From: DATKAS01 sp963773315
GTDB taxonomy: Bacteria; Actinomycetota; Acidimicrobiia; Acidimicrobiales; DATKAS01
DNA: 64,000 nt
NCBI GenBank assembly: GCA_963773315.1
Contig: CAVZAF010000011.1
Coordinates: 248,001-312,000 of the forward strand
Reading direction: 5' to 3'
Part shown: piece after piece, positions 8,621-15,962 of the stretch
Layout: the number at the start of each line of letters is the position of its first letter
Numbering within the stretch: the stretch's first letter is position 1
The notes under the pieces: generated by a model
What the model saw: only the letters and a program-made list of their open reading frames with translations
What the model was told of the DNA's origin: nothing
Databases searched by the model: none
Position numbers and translations under genes: made by a program

Positions 8621-9037
8621 ATGAACGGCATGACCGCACTCAGCCACACGCTCCTTCGTGAGCGGCGGCTGTTGGAGCTACTGACGTACCGGCTCGAGAC
8701 GCAGCATCACCTGCTCGCGTCGGGACAGCCGCGGTTCATCGCCCTGGCCGCTCGTGAGATCGAAGATGTGCTCGACGAGCTCGGGCACACCGAGCTCGAG
8801 CGCGCCGTGCAGGTGAGTGGGCTCGCCGAGCGCCTCGGCCTGCCCGACGAGCCGTCGCTGTCCGAGATCGTCGAGCAAGCGCCCGCGCCCTGGCGGGACA
8901 TCCTCGCCGAGCACCGCGACGCGCTGCGCGTCGCCGCCGACGAAGTCGATCAGCTGACTGCCGCGAACCGAGCGCTTCTCGAAGCGGCGTACCTGGCGAG
9001 CGCGGCACTCGTCGCGAGCGCGGAAGGGACTCTCTGA
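8621..9037 (+). CDS. FlgN-like flagellar chaperone family protein
   Basis: About 138 residues and almost entirely helical. The L-L-R-E-R-R-L-L-E-L-L-T-Y-R-L-E-T-Q-H-H-L-L segment near the N terminus and the heptad-like C-terminal helix resemble FlgN-type proteins, which hold hook-associated flagellar subunits in the cytoplasm before export. The call rests on this pattern and on the neighbouring flagellar-type sigma factor. The frame extends up to 8522, but a sigma-28-type promoter at 8544-8572 argues for ATG 8621 (or 8630). Its stop overlaps the next gene as TGATG. Confidence 0.6.
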   Translation: MNGMTALSHTLLRERRLLELLTYRLETQHHLLASGQPRFIALAAREIEDVLDELGHTELERAVQVSGLAERLGLPDEPSLSEIVEQAPAPWRDILAEHRDALRVAADEVDQLTAANRALLEAAYLASAALVASAEGTL

Positions 9038-9210
9038 TGCCCGACGTACGCGTGCCTGAAGCCGATGTTCGCAAGCGTCCGAAGCGACGTCCGGCGTCGC
9101 TGGACGACACGCGGCTCACCGAGCTCCGAGACGAAGAGCTCGCGTGGCTGGCTGCCCTGGCGACGAGCGCGCGGGGTCTGCAGCCATCGCTGCGCGAGTT
9201 CTTGCGCTGA
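9037..9210 (+). CDS. Small protein coupled to the FlgN-like gene
   Basis: A 57-residue protein not assignable to a family. It has a basic N-terminal part (V-R-K-R-P-K-R-R-P-A) and an acidic-hydrophobic helix (R-L-T-E-L-R-D-E-E-L-A-W-L-A-A-L-A), ending S-L-R-E-F-L-R. The ATG overlaps the FlgN-like stop as TGATG, so it is very probably expressed from the same sigma-28-type promoter. A role in flagellar assembly is a guess from position alone. Confidence 0.55.
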   Translation: MPDVRVPEADVRKRPKRRPASLDDTRLTELRDEELAWLAALATSARGLQPSLREFLR

Positions 9211-9260
9211 CGACCTTCCTGCGCTGACGGCTGAGGCCGCGGCGAGCTTGGCCGTGGCAG

Positions 9261-10199
9261 CTATGCCGTGGCGAGGGTGACCAGCGGCTCGTTCGTCGAG
9301 ACCTGGTCGAGCCGGCTCTTCCACGACGACTTCGTCGCAACCGCAGCGGCATAGGTCTGCTTGCGCCGAGCGACGCGTGCGGTCGTGCGAGCGGCGAGCT
9401 CCTCGGTCTCCTCCGCCGGCCGGTACTGCGCCTCGATCGCTTCCCGCAGCATCTCGAGTGCCTCGGAACGCAGCTGGGAGATGCGGCTCTCGGTCACGGC
9501 GAGGAACCGGGCGAGCTCCTCGGAGGTGCGACCCTCGAGGAAGTAGCCCGTGATGACCAGGCGATGACGCTCGGGCAGCAGGTGCACTGCGTCACGAAGG
9601 TACGCACGCATCTCACGAGCTTCGAGCTCTTCCGACGGCTCCGACACGGTGCGGTCGCAGAGCACGTCGACGAGCGAGAGATCCTCGTCCGCCTCGCCGA
9701 GGCGATAGTCGAGCGCCAGCACCACCGAGCGGAACACACGGTCTCGGAGCGCCGCCAGGTCAGCCGGGCTCGCTCCGACCTCTCGCGCCAGCTCCTCCAT
9801 CGACGGCATGCGTCCGAGACGGCTCGCGAGCCGCTGCTCAGCCGAGTCCGCCTGCCGGGCCAGGGCCCGCACCGAGCGGGGCGCCCAGTCAGCCGACCGG
9901 ACTGCGTCGAGGATCGCGCCACGGATGCGGCGCGCTGCGAACTTGTCGAACGGGACTCCCTTGCTCGGGTCGAAGCGGTTTGCCGCCTCCACCAGGCCGA
10001 GCACGCCGGCTCGGACGAGCTCGCCCCGGTCTACGTGCCGAGGGAAGTTCACCGCCACCTGCACGACGATTTGCTCGACGAGGGTCAAGTTCGCCTCGAC
10101 GAGCGTTCGATCCGGGCCTCCGGTCCCCCCTGCGTTGGCAGCCGACTTGGCCGCGCCACGGGTGGTGGATTGCCGATCCTGGGTCTTTGTCTTCGCCAT
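9261..10199 (-). CDS. fliA: FliA/WhiG-family RNA polymerase sigma factor
   Basis: A 312-residue sigma-70-family factor of the sigma-28 branch. Region 2 contains the E-L-V-R-A-G-V-L-G-L-V-E-A-A-N-R-F-D-P core-binding segment and F-D-K-F-A-A-R-R-I-R-G-A-I-L-D. Region 3 follows (M-E-E-L-A-R-E-V-G-A). Region 4 has the recognition helix around L-A-V-T-E-S-R-I-S-Q-L. A C-terminal extension of about 60 residues is unusual. It likely drives late flagellar genes; the adjacent FlgN-like gene fits. GGAGGGAG precedes the ATG, and a sigma-28-type site lies about 35 bases upstream, suggesting autoregulation. WhiG is the alternative name in sporulating relatives. Confidence 0.9.
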   Translation of the reverse strand: MAKTKTQDRQSTTRGAAKSAANAGGTGGPDRTLVEANLTLVEQIVVQVAVNFPRHVDRGELVRAGVLGLVEAANRFDPSKGVPFDKFAARRIRGAILDAVRSADWAPRSVRALARQADSAEQRLASRLGRMPSMEELAREVGASPADLAALRDRVFRSVVLALDYRLGEADEDLSLVDVLCDRTVSEPSEELEAREMRAYLRDAVHLLPERHRLVITGYFLEGRTSEELARFLAVTESRISQLRSEALEMLREAIEAQYRPAEETEELAARTTARVARRKQTYAAAVATKSSWKSRLDQVSTNEPLVTLATA

Positions 10200-10233
10200 C
10201 TTCGCCCGACTCCCTCCACGGATGTCCCCGCTG

Positions 10234-10262
10234 AGATCGGCACCTTGAGTGGCGACATTAGC
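10234..10262 (-). promoter_or_regulatory. Sigma-28-type promoter of the sigma factor gene (autoregulation)
   Basis: Read on the minus strand: TAATGTCG, an 11-base spacer and GCCGATCT, against the consensus TAAAGTTT-N11-GCCGATAA. The -10 matches 6 of 8 and the first bases of the -35 match. It shares 22 of 29 positions with the site at 8544-8572. The predicted start is near 10226, 27 bases before the ATG. The rest of the 10200-10440 gap between the divergent sigma and peroxiredoxin genes shows no other clear signal. Confidence 0.65.
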
Positions 10263-10440
10263 ACTGAGCGTTGTTTTGCCCTAGGGGTCGTTTGGCCTAT
10301 TTCTGCTGCTCACACAGGGTGAGCCCCTGTTGTCACTGACGGTAGCGTCACGCAATGTTGACGGGGTTTGTCGGGATACCGGCAGACTAGAGATACATCC
10401 AAATTCCCCCATCCACCCAGCGACTTGGAGGGTCCTCCTC

Positions 10441-11076
10441 ATGACCATTCGATTGGGCGACACCGCCCCCGACTTCACGGCAGATACGACGCAAGGCACG
10501 ATCAACTTCCACGAATGGCTCGGGGACAGCTGGGGACTCCTGTTCTCCCATCCCAAGGACTTCACTCCGGTCTGCACGACCGAGCTCGGCTACATCGCGA
10601 AGATCAAGCCCGAGTTCGACAAGCGCAACACGAAGGTGATCGGTCTGTCGGTCGATCCCGTGGACTCGCACGCGAAGTGGGCGGCCGACATCGAGGAGAC
10701 ACAGGGCGCAGCCATCAACTACCCGATGATCGGCGATCCCGACAAGAAGGTCGCAGACCTCTACGACATGATCCACCCGAACGCGAGCGACACCGTCACC
10801 GTGCGCACCGTGTTCGTCATCGGTCCCGACAAGAAGGTGAAGCTCACGATCACCTACCCGCAGTCGTGTGGCCGCAACTTCGACGAGATCTTGCGCGTCA
10901 TCGACTCGCTGCAGCTGTCTGCCGGCTACAGCGTCTCGACTCCCGTCAACTGGAAGGACGGCGAGGACGTCATCATCATGCCGTCCGTGTCGGACGACGA
11001 TGCGAAGGGCAAGTTCCCAAAGGGTTGGAAGGCGCTCAAGCCGTACCTGCGCCTGACGCCTCAGCCCAACAAGTGA
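10441..11076 (+). CDS. Peroxiredoxin, 1-Cys (Prx6) type
   Basis: A 211-residue thiol peroxidase that reduces hydrogen peroxide and organic peroxides in the cytoplasm. The peroxidatic cysteine is Cys45 in P-V-C-T-T-E, and a second cysteine (Cys143 in S-C-G-R-N-F) is present. The long C-terminal part with D-G-E-D-V-I-I-M-P-S-V-S and L-R-L-T-P-Q-P is typical of the Prx6 group. GGAGG is placed 9-10 bases before the ATG. An upstream in-frame extension to 10330 is rejected because it lacks family similarity. The 3' end overlaps the convergent adenylyltransferase gene by 16 bases. Confidence 0.92.
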   Translation: MTIRLGDTAPDFTADTTQGTINFHEWLGDSWGLLFSHPKDFTPVCTTELGYIAKIKPEFDKRNTKVIGLSVDPVDSHAKWAADIEETQGAAINYPMIGDPDKKVADLYDMIHPNASDTVTVRTVFVIGPDKKVKLTITYPQSCGRNFDEILRVIDSLQLSAGYSVSTPVNWKDGEDVIIMPSVSDDDAKGKFPKGWKALKPYLRLTPQPNK

Positions 11077-11537
11077 TCGCTGACCCACGCGCGCACGGGC
11101 GGCGCGAGCCGATCGAGGTGCGCGCGTGGGTCCTCGCGGATCATCGTCGCCGAGATCGGCACCGCCACTCGCTCGGGATCCACGTCGACCGCGCGAGCCC
11201 CGAGTCGTCTCGCGATCTCGGCGCCGTACGCCTCTGAGGAGAAGTAGACGTCTGGCCCCTCGTCGAGGGGCCAGCGTGCTTTGAAGAGCGCGATCCACCT
11301 CTGCCAGAGGCCCTCGTCGTCGAAGTCGGTGTCGAGGTCGTGGCGCACCTCGACAACGGTCACCTCCGGGTGCAGCTGCGCGAGCCACTCGGCGCGCAGC
11401 TCGCCGGGCACCACCTCGCCGTCTCGGGTGTTCACGAAGACGACGAGCCGATCGACCTCTGCTGCTGCCGACTCGATGAGGTGCGAGTGGCCGAGATGAG
11501 GCGGGCAGAATCGACCGACGATGAGGCCGGTCGTCAG
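11061..11537 (-). CDS. Nicotinamide-nucleotide adenylyltransferase-like protein, probable CTG start
   Basis: A 158-residue nucleotidyltransferase-fold protein, NadM/NadR-like, expected to join NMN or a similar mononucleotide to AMP. The ATP-binding motif G-R-F-C-P-P-H-L-G-H-S-H is at residues 8-19, and the distal I-S-A-T-M-I-R motif is near 133-139. No ATG, GTG or TTG exists upstream of the first motif in this frame; the first GTG (11435) would delete it. The only sensible start is CTG at 11535-11537, which overlaps the TGA of the cyclase gene as CTGA, with GAAGG upstream. This suggests reinitiation after the cyclase gene. Confidence 0.75.
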   Translation of the reverse strand: MTTGLIVGRFCPPHLGHSHLIESAAAEVDRLVVFVNTRDGEVVPGELRAEWLAQLHPEVTVVEVRHDLDTDFDDEGLWQRWIALFKARWPLDEGPDVYFSSEAYGAEIARRLGARAVDVDPERVAVPISATMIREDPRAHLDRLAPPVRAWVSDHLLG

Positions 11538-14500
11538 GAGACGGCGCCTTCGCCCGCGCCGCGCCCGAGCGCCGCGAGCCGGAACGCGGTCTCCCAGCCC
11601 ACGGCCGGCGCGCCCAAGGCGACCAGCTCCGCTTGGGTCGCGCTGCGCAGCTCGTCGGCACCGCTGTCACCGAGCGCAGCCAAGGCTTCGGCGCCGGCGA
11701 GCCGGGTGAGGCGCCGAGCAAGCACATCGTCGGTCGCGTCGACGAAGGCCTCGGCCTCGATCTGAGCGTGTTGCGTTGCCATCGCGTCGCCCTTCTGCGC
11801 GAGGGCGAGCACACGCGCCGCACCCGCCGTGACGCGGTCGAGGTAGCTCGCACCGGGCGAGCAGTCGACCGAGTCGGCCGCCGCGATCGCCTCGTCGGGC
11901 TTGCCGATGGCTGCGGTGACGAGCGCGAACGCGCTCAGCGCGTATGGGCTCGTCGGGCTCAGCGCGGCCGCGTCCTCGATCAGCACGAGCGCCTCGTCGA
12001 CCTTCGCGGTCTGGAGGTACGCGAGACCAGAGCTGACCCTCGACTCGAGATCGCCGAGCATGAGCTTGTCGTTCACGTCGGTCTGCGCGTCGAACAGCAC
12101 CGCGAGTGCCCGATCGCCGTCGCCGACATGCACGAATGCGCCGCCCGAGATGGCGGCGCCCATGCGCTCGGAGGCGATCGCGTTCGTCGCTGACAGCACC
12201 TCCTCGACGGTCTTCTCGACCTCGGCGGCGTCACCGGTCGCAGCGATCGACCGAGCGAGCGCAGCCAGCGCCATCGCCTTGCCGTAGTGGTCGCCGATCG
12301 ACTGGAAGAGGTCACGCGCCTCGGTCGCGAGGGGCAGCGCGGCCTTCGCCCTCCCCCGCCACAGTCGGAGGTTCGCGAGGAGCACGAGCATCATCCCCTG
12401 CGCCCACTTGTCGCTCTCACGAGCGCCGATCGCGAGCTCCGCGAGCGCCTCGGCCTCTTCGAAGTTGCCCTCGTTGTAACGAACCCACGCAAGCAGGCCC
12501 CGTGACCAGCTCATGCCGAACTGGTCGCCGAGCTCGGTGAACATGCGCAACGACTCTTGGAGCCGCGGGTTCGCCTCGTCGATGTCTCCCCGCGAGAACG
12601 AGATGAACGCGAGGTACTGGATGGCCCACGCCTCACCGCGCTTGTCGCCGAGCTCGAGGAAGATCTCGCGCGCCTCGGTGAGCGCGGTCTCGCCTTCTTC
12701 GTACGTGCGCAGGAAGATGCTCGTGAAGCCGAGGTAGCGCAGCGCCTCGGCCAGGCCCTCCTTCTCGCCGAGCTCGCGCCACAGCGCGATCGCGTCCCAG
12801 AGCGTCGCCGCCGACTCCTCGAGATGCCCCTCGCGCTCGAGCAGCTGGCCGAGCACGCTCATCGCCTGGGCTCGCGCCGAGCGGTCACCGGCTCGGTCCG
12901 CGTCCGCGAGGGCGGCCATCACGTCCATGCGGGCGCCGGCGAGATCACGCAGCGCGGACTTCGACCACGCTCGCAACGTGAGGAGGCGTCGGCGGGGGTG
13001 CGCGGTCTCCTCGTCGTCGGGATCGAGGAACGAGAGCGCCCGATCCGAGAGCCGCAGCGCAGTGCCCGCCATGTCGTGCTGGTAGGCGCGCTTGGCTGCC
13101 TTTGCGAGCCAGCCCCCGGCCCGCGCCCGCACGTCGTCGGGCACACCGGGAATGGGCCCGAGCTCACCGACGAGCTCGCTCGCAGCCGCAAGGTGGACTG
13201 CCACTTGCTCGAGGCGCTCGCCCTTGCCCATCGCCTCGTCGTTGACGAACAGCTCGGCGATCGCAGAATGCCGCCGCGCCCGCGATGCCTTCGTGAGCGT
13301 GTTGTACGCGACCTCGCGCACCGACTCGGAACGGAACGTCCACCGGTCACCTTCGAGGAGCAGCAGGTCCTTCGAGACGAGGGCGCTGAGCGCGCCTTGG
13401 CCGTCGTCGTCGAACTTCGCCGGCGCGTCGATCGGCACTCGATCCTCGGCGAGCGCCGTGAGCATGCTCACGGGCCCTGACCGTCCGAGCACCGCGGCAT
13501 CTTCGAGCGTGGCGCGCTCGCCGGGTGACAAGGTGTCGATTCGCGCCGCAACGAGGCCGCGGATGTTGTCCGGCAGATCGGGGAGGTCGTCGTCGGTCTC
13601 GGCCGTGTCGCACACGAGCGACGCGAGCTCCTCGAGGAAGAACGGGTTCCCGCCGCTCCTGTCGAGCAGCTGGTCCGCGAGCCGGCGAGGCAGGCGCGAC
13701 TCTGCGACCGAGTCGAGGAGCTGACGCGCGGCGGCTCGGTCGAGCGGGTCGAGGTTGATGGCCAGCGTGTTGTGACGCCCCTGCGGCCGCCAACGGAAGT
13801 CTTGGCCGACGCGGGCAGTCGCCACGACGACGAACGGCAGCGACCCGAGCGCCCGCAGCATCCGGTCGAGCAGGTCGAGGACGAGGTCGTCGGCCCAGTG
13901 CAGGTCGGAGAGCACGACGACGACCGGACGCACGCGCAGGTAGGCCTCGGTGAACGAGAACAGCGACAGCGCGGCGTCCTCGCGGGCACGAGCCGGGTCG
14001 AGGCTGTCGAGCGCCGTCGGGAGGCCCATGAAGAAGAGCAAGCCCTCGGCGACCCGTGGGACTGCGTCGGAGGTCGCCGGCTGCTCCAGCACGGCCGCGA
14101 CCGCGCCGATGCAGCGCCGACGGGCCACGTCGGGCGAGTCGTCCGGGTGGATGCCGGTGCCGTCACGCAGCATCTCGCCGATCGGCCACCAGATGTTCGC
14201 TTCGCCGTAAGGCACGCACCGGCCCTCGAGCACGGCGGCCTCATGCGTGGCTTCGGCCAGAGACGCGGCCTCCTCGGCGAGGCGGCTCTTGCCGACCCCG
14301 GCTTCGCCGATCAGCAGGATCAGCTGGGCGCGACTGTGCTCGACGCACATCTCGACGCTGCGGGAGATGAGCCCGAGCTCGGTGCCGCGTCCGACGAGGG
14401 GTGCGCGGAGCCGCCGGGGGCGGTGGCCGGGAGGAGCGCTCGGCTCGACGGCGATCCAGGCCTCGACGGGCTCTTCACGTCCTCGTGCCTGCACCGGGCC

Positions 14501-15064
14501 CAGGTGGTCGTAGCGCACGACCTGATGCGTCGCCGCGTGCGTGGCCGGCCCGACGAGGACCTGTCCGGGCCGGGCGACCGACTGCAGCCGGTTCGCGGTG
14601 TTCACCACGTCACCCATCGCGGTGTAGTCGCCTCCGGCGCGAAGCGCGCCGACGAGCACTTCGCCGGTGTTGACGCCGACGCGCATCTCGATGCCGAGCG
14701 CGATGCCGGCGGTGTGCTCCGCGATCGATTGCTGCATGCGAAGCGCGGCGCGCACCGCCCGCTCCGCGTCGTCTTCGTGCGCGATGGGCGCGCCGAAGAG
14801 AGCGAGGATCGCGTCGCCGATGATCTTGTCGACCTGCCCGCCGAACGCAGTGACATCTGCCACGAGGCACTCGAAGCAGTCGTCCACCAGGTTCTTCAGC
14901 TGCTCGGGGTCCATCGTCTCGGACAGACCGGTGAAGCCGACCAGGTCAGCGAACAGCACCGTCACGACGCGCCGCTCGTCAGAGCGCGTCAGGAGGTTGT
15001 GCCCGCACGTGGGGCAGAACCTTGCCCCAGCAGGCGCGATTGTGCCGCATGACGGGCACGTCAT
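11534..15064 (-). CDS. Zn-ribbon / class III adenylate cyclase / AAA ATPase / TPR regulator
   Basis: An 1176-residue multidomain regulator. A zinc ribbon (Cys3, Cys6, Cys17, Cys20) leads a class III cyclase domain that keeps metal aspartates Asp40 and Asp84, Lys80 and the N-T-A-N-R segment (155-159), so it is probably active and makes cAMP. Next comes an ATPase domain with G-E-A-G-V-G-K-S and L-S-D-L-H-W-A-D-D, then a long helical-repeat (TPR-like) half. This layout matches actinobacterial cyclase-coupled STAND ATPases. The ATG has AGGATGG eight bases upstream. The frame stays open farther upstream only because it runs antisense through the exporter genes. Confidence 0.9.
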   Translation of the reverse strand: MTCPSCGTIAPAGARFCPTCGHNLLTRSDERRVVTVLFADLVGFTGLSETMDPEQLKNLVDDCFECLVADVTAFGGQVDKIIGDAILALFGAPIAHEDDAERAVRAALRMQQSIAEHTAGIALGIEMRVGVNTGEVLVGALRAGGDYTAMGDVVNTANRLQSVARPGQVLVGPATHAATHQVVRYDHLGPVQARGREEPVEAWIAVEPSAPPGHRPRRLRAPLVGRGTELGLISRSVEMCVEHSRAQLILLIGEAGVGKSRLAEEAASLAEATHEAAVLEGRCVPYGEANIWWPIGEMLRDGTGIHPDDSPDVARRRCIGAVAAVLEQPATSDAVPRVAEGLLFFMGLPTALDSLDPARAREDAALSLFSFTEAYLRVRPVVVVLSDLHWADDLVLDLLDRMLRALGSLPFVVVATARVGQDFRWRPQGRHNTLAINLDPLDRAAARQLLDSVAESRLPRRLADQLLDRSGGNPFFLEELASLVCDTAETDDDLPDLPDNIRGLVAARIDTLSPGERATLEDAAVLGRSGPVSMLTALAEDRVPIDAPAKFDDDGQGALSALVSKDLLLLEGDRWTFRSESVREVAYNTLTKASRARRHSAIAELFVNDEAMGKGERLEQVAVHLAAASELVGELGPIPGVPDDVRARAGGWLAKAAKRAYQHDMAGTALRLSDRALSFLDPDDEETAHPRRRLLTLRAWSKSALRDLAGARMDVMAALADADRAGDRSARAQAMSVLGQLLEREGHLEESAATLWDAIALWRELGEKEGLAEALRYLGFTSIFLRTYEEGETALTEAREIFLELGDKRGEAWAIQYLAFISFSRGDIDEANPRLQESLRMFTELGDQFGMSWSRGLLAWVRYNEGNFEEAEALAELAIGARESDKWAQGMMLVLLANLRLWRGRAKAALPLATEARDLFQSIGDHYGKAMALAALARSIAATGDAAEVEKTVEEVLSATNAIASERMGAAISGGAFVHVGDGDRALAVLFDAQTDVNDKLMLGDLESRVSSGLAYLQTAKVDEALVLIEDAAALSPTSPYALSAFALVTAAIGKPDEAIAAADSVDCSPGASYLDRVTAGAARVLALAQKGDAMATQHAQIEAEAFVDATDDVLARRLTRLAGAEALAALGDSGADELRSATQAELVALGAPAVGWETAFRLAALGRGAGEGAVS

Positions 15065-15097
15065 ATCGGACCATCCTACGGTGCGTCCGCCCGACTG

Positions 15098-15131
15098 TCG
15101 CGTGGGTTCGCGCCTTTCGCGACCCACGCGA
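15098..15131. promoter_or_regulatory. 14-bp imperfect inverted repeat in the divergent promoter region
   Basis: The left arm TCGCGTGGGTTCGCG (15098-15112) and the right arm CGCGACCCACGCGA (15118-15131) pair over 14 bp with one extra T and a 5-base loop. It lies between the divergent cyclase (start 15064) and exporter (start 15188) genes. No U-run follows, so an operator or 5' UTR hairpin is likelier than a terminator. Confidence 0.5.
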
Positions 15132-15187
15132 GAGGGATCTACCCATAGCGTGGAGCGCTGACCTCTCGAAGGAGCTGACCTTCCCCC

Positions 15188-15955
15188 ATGTCGACGCTCA
15201 GCGAGGCGAACCCCGCTACTCCGCACTCCCCCACTGTTGCTGCTCGCGCCGTCGACGCAGTGAAGATCTACGGCAAGGACGACAGCGAGGTGCGCGCGCT
15301 CGACGGCGTGACCATCGACTTCGCAGCCGGCCAGTTCACCGCGATCATGGGCCCTTCGGGGTCGGGCAAGTCGACCCTCATGCACTGCTGTGCGGGCCTC
15401 GACACGCTCACCTCGGGCGAGGTCTGGGTCGGCGATCGCTCCCTCAGCTCGATGAGCGAGCGCGAGCTCACCCTCATGCGCCGGGACCGTCTCGGGTTCA
15501 TCTTCCAGGCGTACAACCTCGTGCCCACGCTCACGGCCGAGGAGAACATCAACCTTCCCGTCGCACTCGCGGGGCGAGATCCCGACAAGGAGTGGGTCGC
15601 CCAGGTGATCAAGAGCGTCGGCCTCGGCGATCGTCTGAAGCACCGGCCGAGCGAGCTCTCCGGCGGCCAGCAGCAGCGGGTGGCAGTCGCCCGAGCGTTG
15701 GCGAACCGGCCCGAGCTGATCTTCGCGGACGAGCCGACGGGTAACCTCGACAGCCGCACGAGCGGCGAGATCTTGCAGTTCATGCAGACGGCGGTCACCG
15801 AGCTCTCGCAGACGATCGTGATGGTGACTCACGACCCCATGTCGGCGGCGCACGCGAGCCGCGTCGTCTTCCTCGCCGACGGCAAGATCGTGGACGAGAT
15901 GCTCCAGCCGACCGCTGACCGAGTGCTCGATCGGCTGAAGCGCTTCGGGGAATAG
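15188..15955 (+). CDS. ABC transporter ATP-binding protein, LolD/MacB-like
   Basis: A 255-residue ATPase that would energise the FtsX-type permease encoded just downstream. Walker A is G-P-S-G-S-G-K-S at 55-62, the Q-loop is in F-I-F-Q-A-Y-N-L, the signature is L-S-G-G-Q-Q-Q-R, Walker B runs into A-D-E-P-T-G-N-L-D, and the switch His is in V-T-H-D. Such pairs usually move lipoproteins, peptides or antibiotics out of the membrane, or signal to cell-wall enzymes. The gap to the permease is only 7 bases, indicating an operon. Confidence 0.9.
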   Translation: MSTLSEANPATPHSPTVAARAVDAVKIYGKDDSEVRALDGVTIDFAAGQFTAIMGPSGSGKSTLMHCCAGLDTLTSGEVWVGDRSLSSMSERELTLMRRDRLGFIFQAYNLVPTLTAEENINLPVALAGRDPDKEWVAQVIKSVGLGDRLKHRPSELSGGQQQRVAVARALANRPELIFADEPTGNLDSRTSGEILQFMQTAVTELSQTIVMVTHDPMSAAHASRVVFLADGKIVDEMLQPTADRVLDRLKRFGE

Positions 15956-15962
15956 CAGCCAG

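Noticed and set aside
10358..10363. TTGACG as a -35 box for the peroxiredoxin gene
   Set aside because: No -10 hexamer lies at 16-18 bases spacing; the nearest A/T-rich word is 24 bases away.
13772..15052. Long plus-strand open frame opposite the adenylate cyclase gene
   Set aside because: No recognisable domain and Arg/Ala-rich composition; the minus strand encodes intact cyclase and ATPase motifs.
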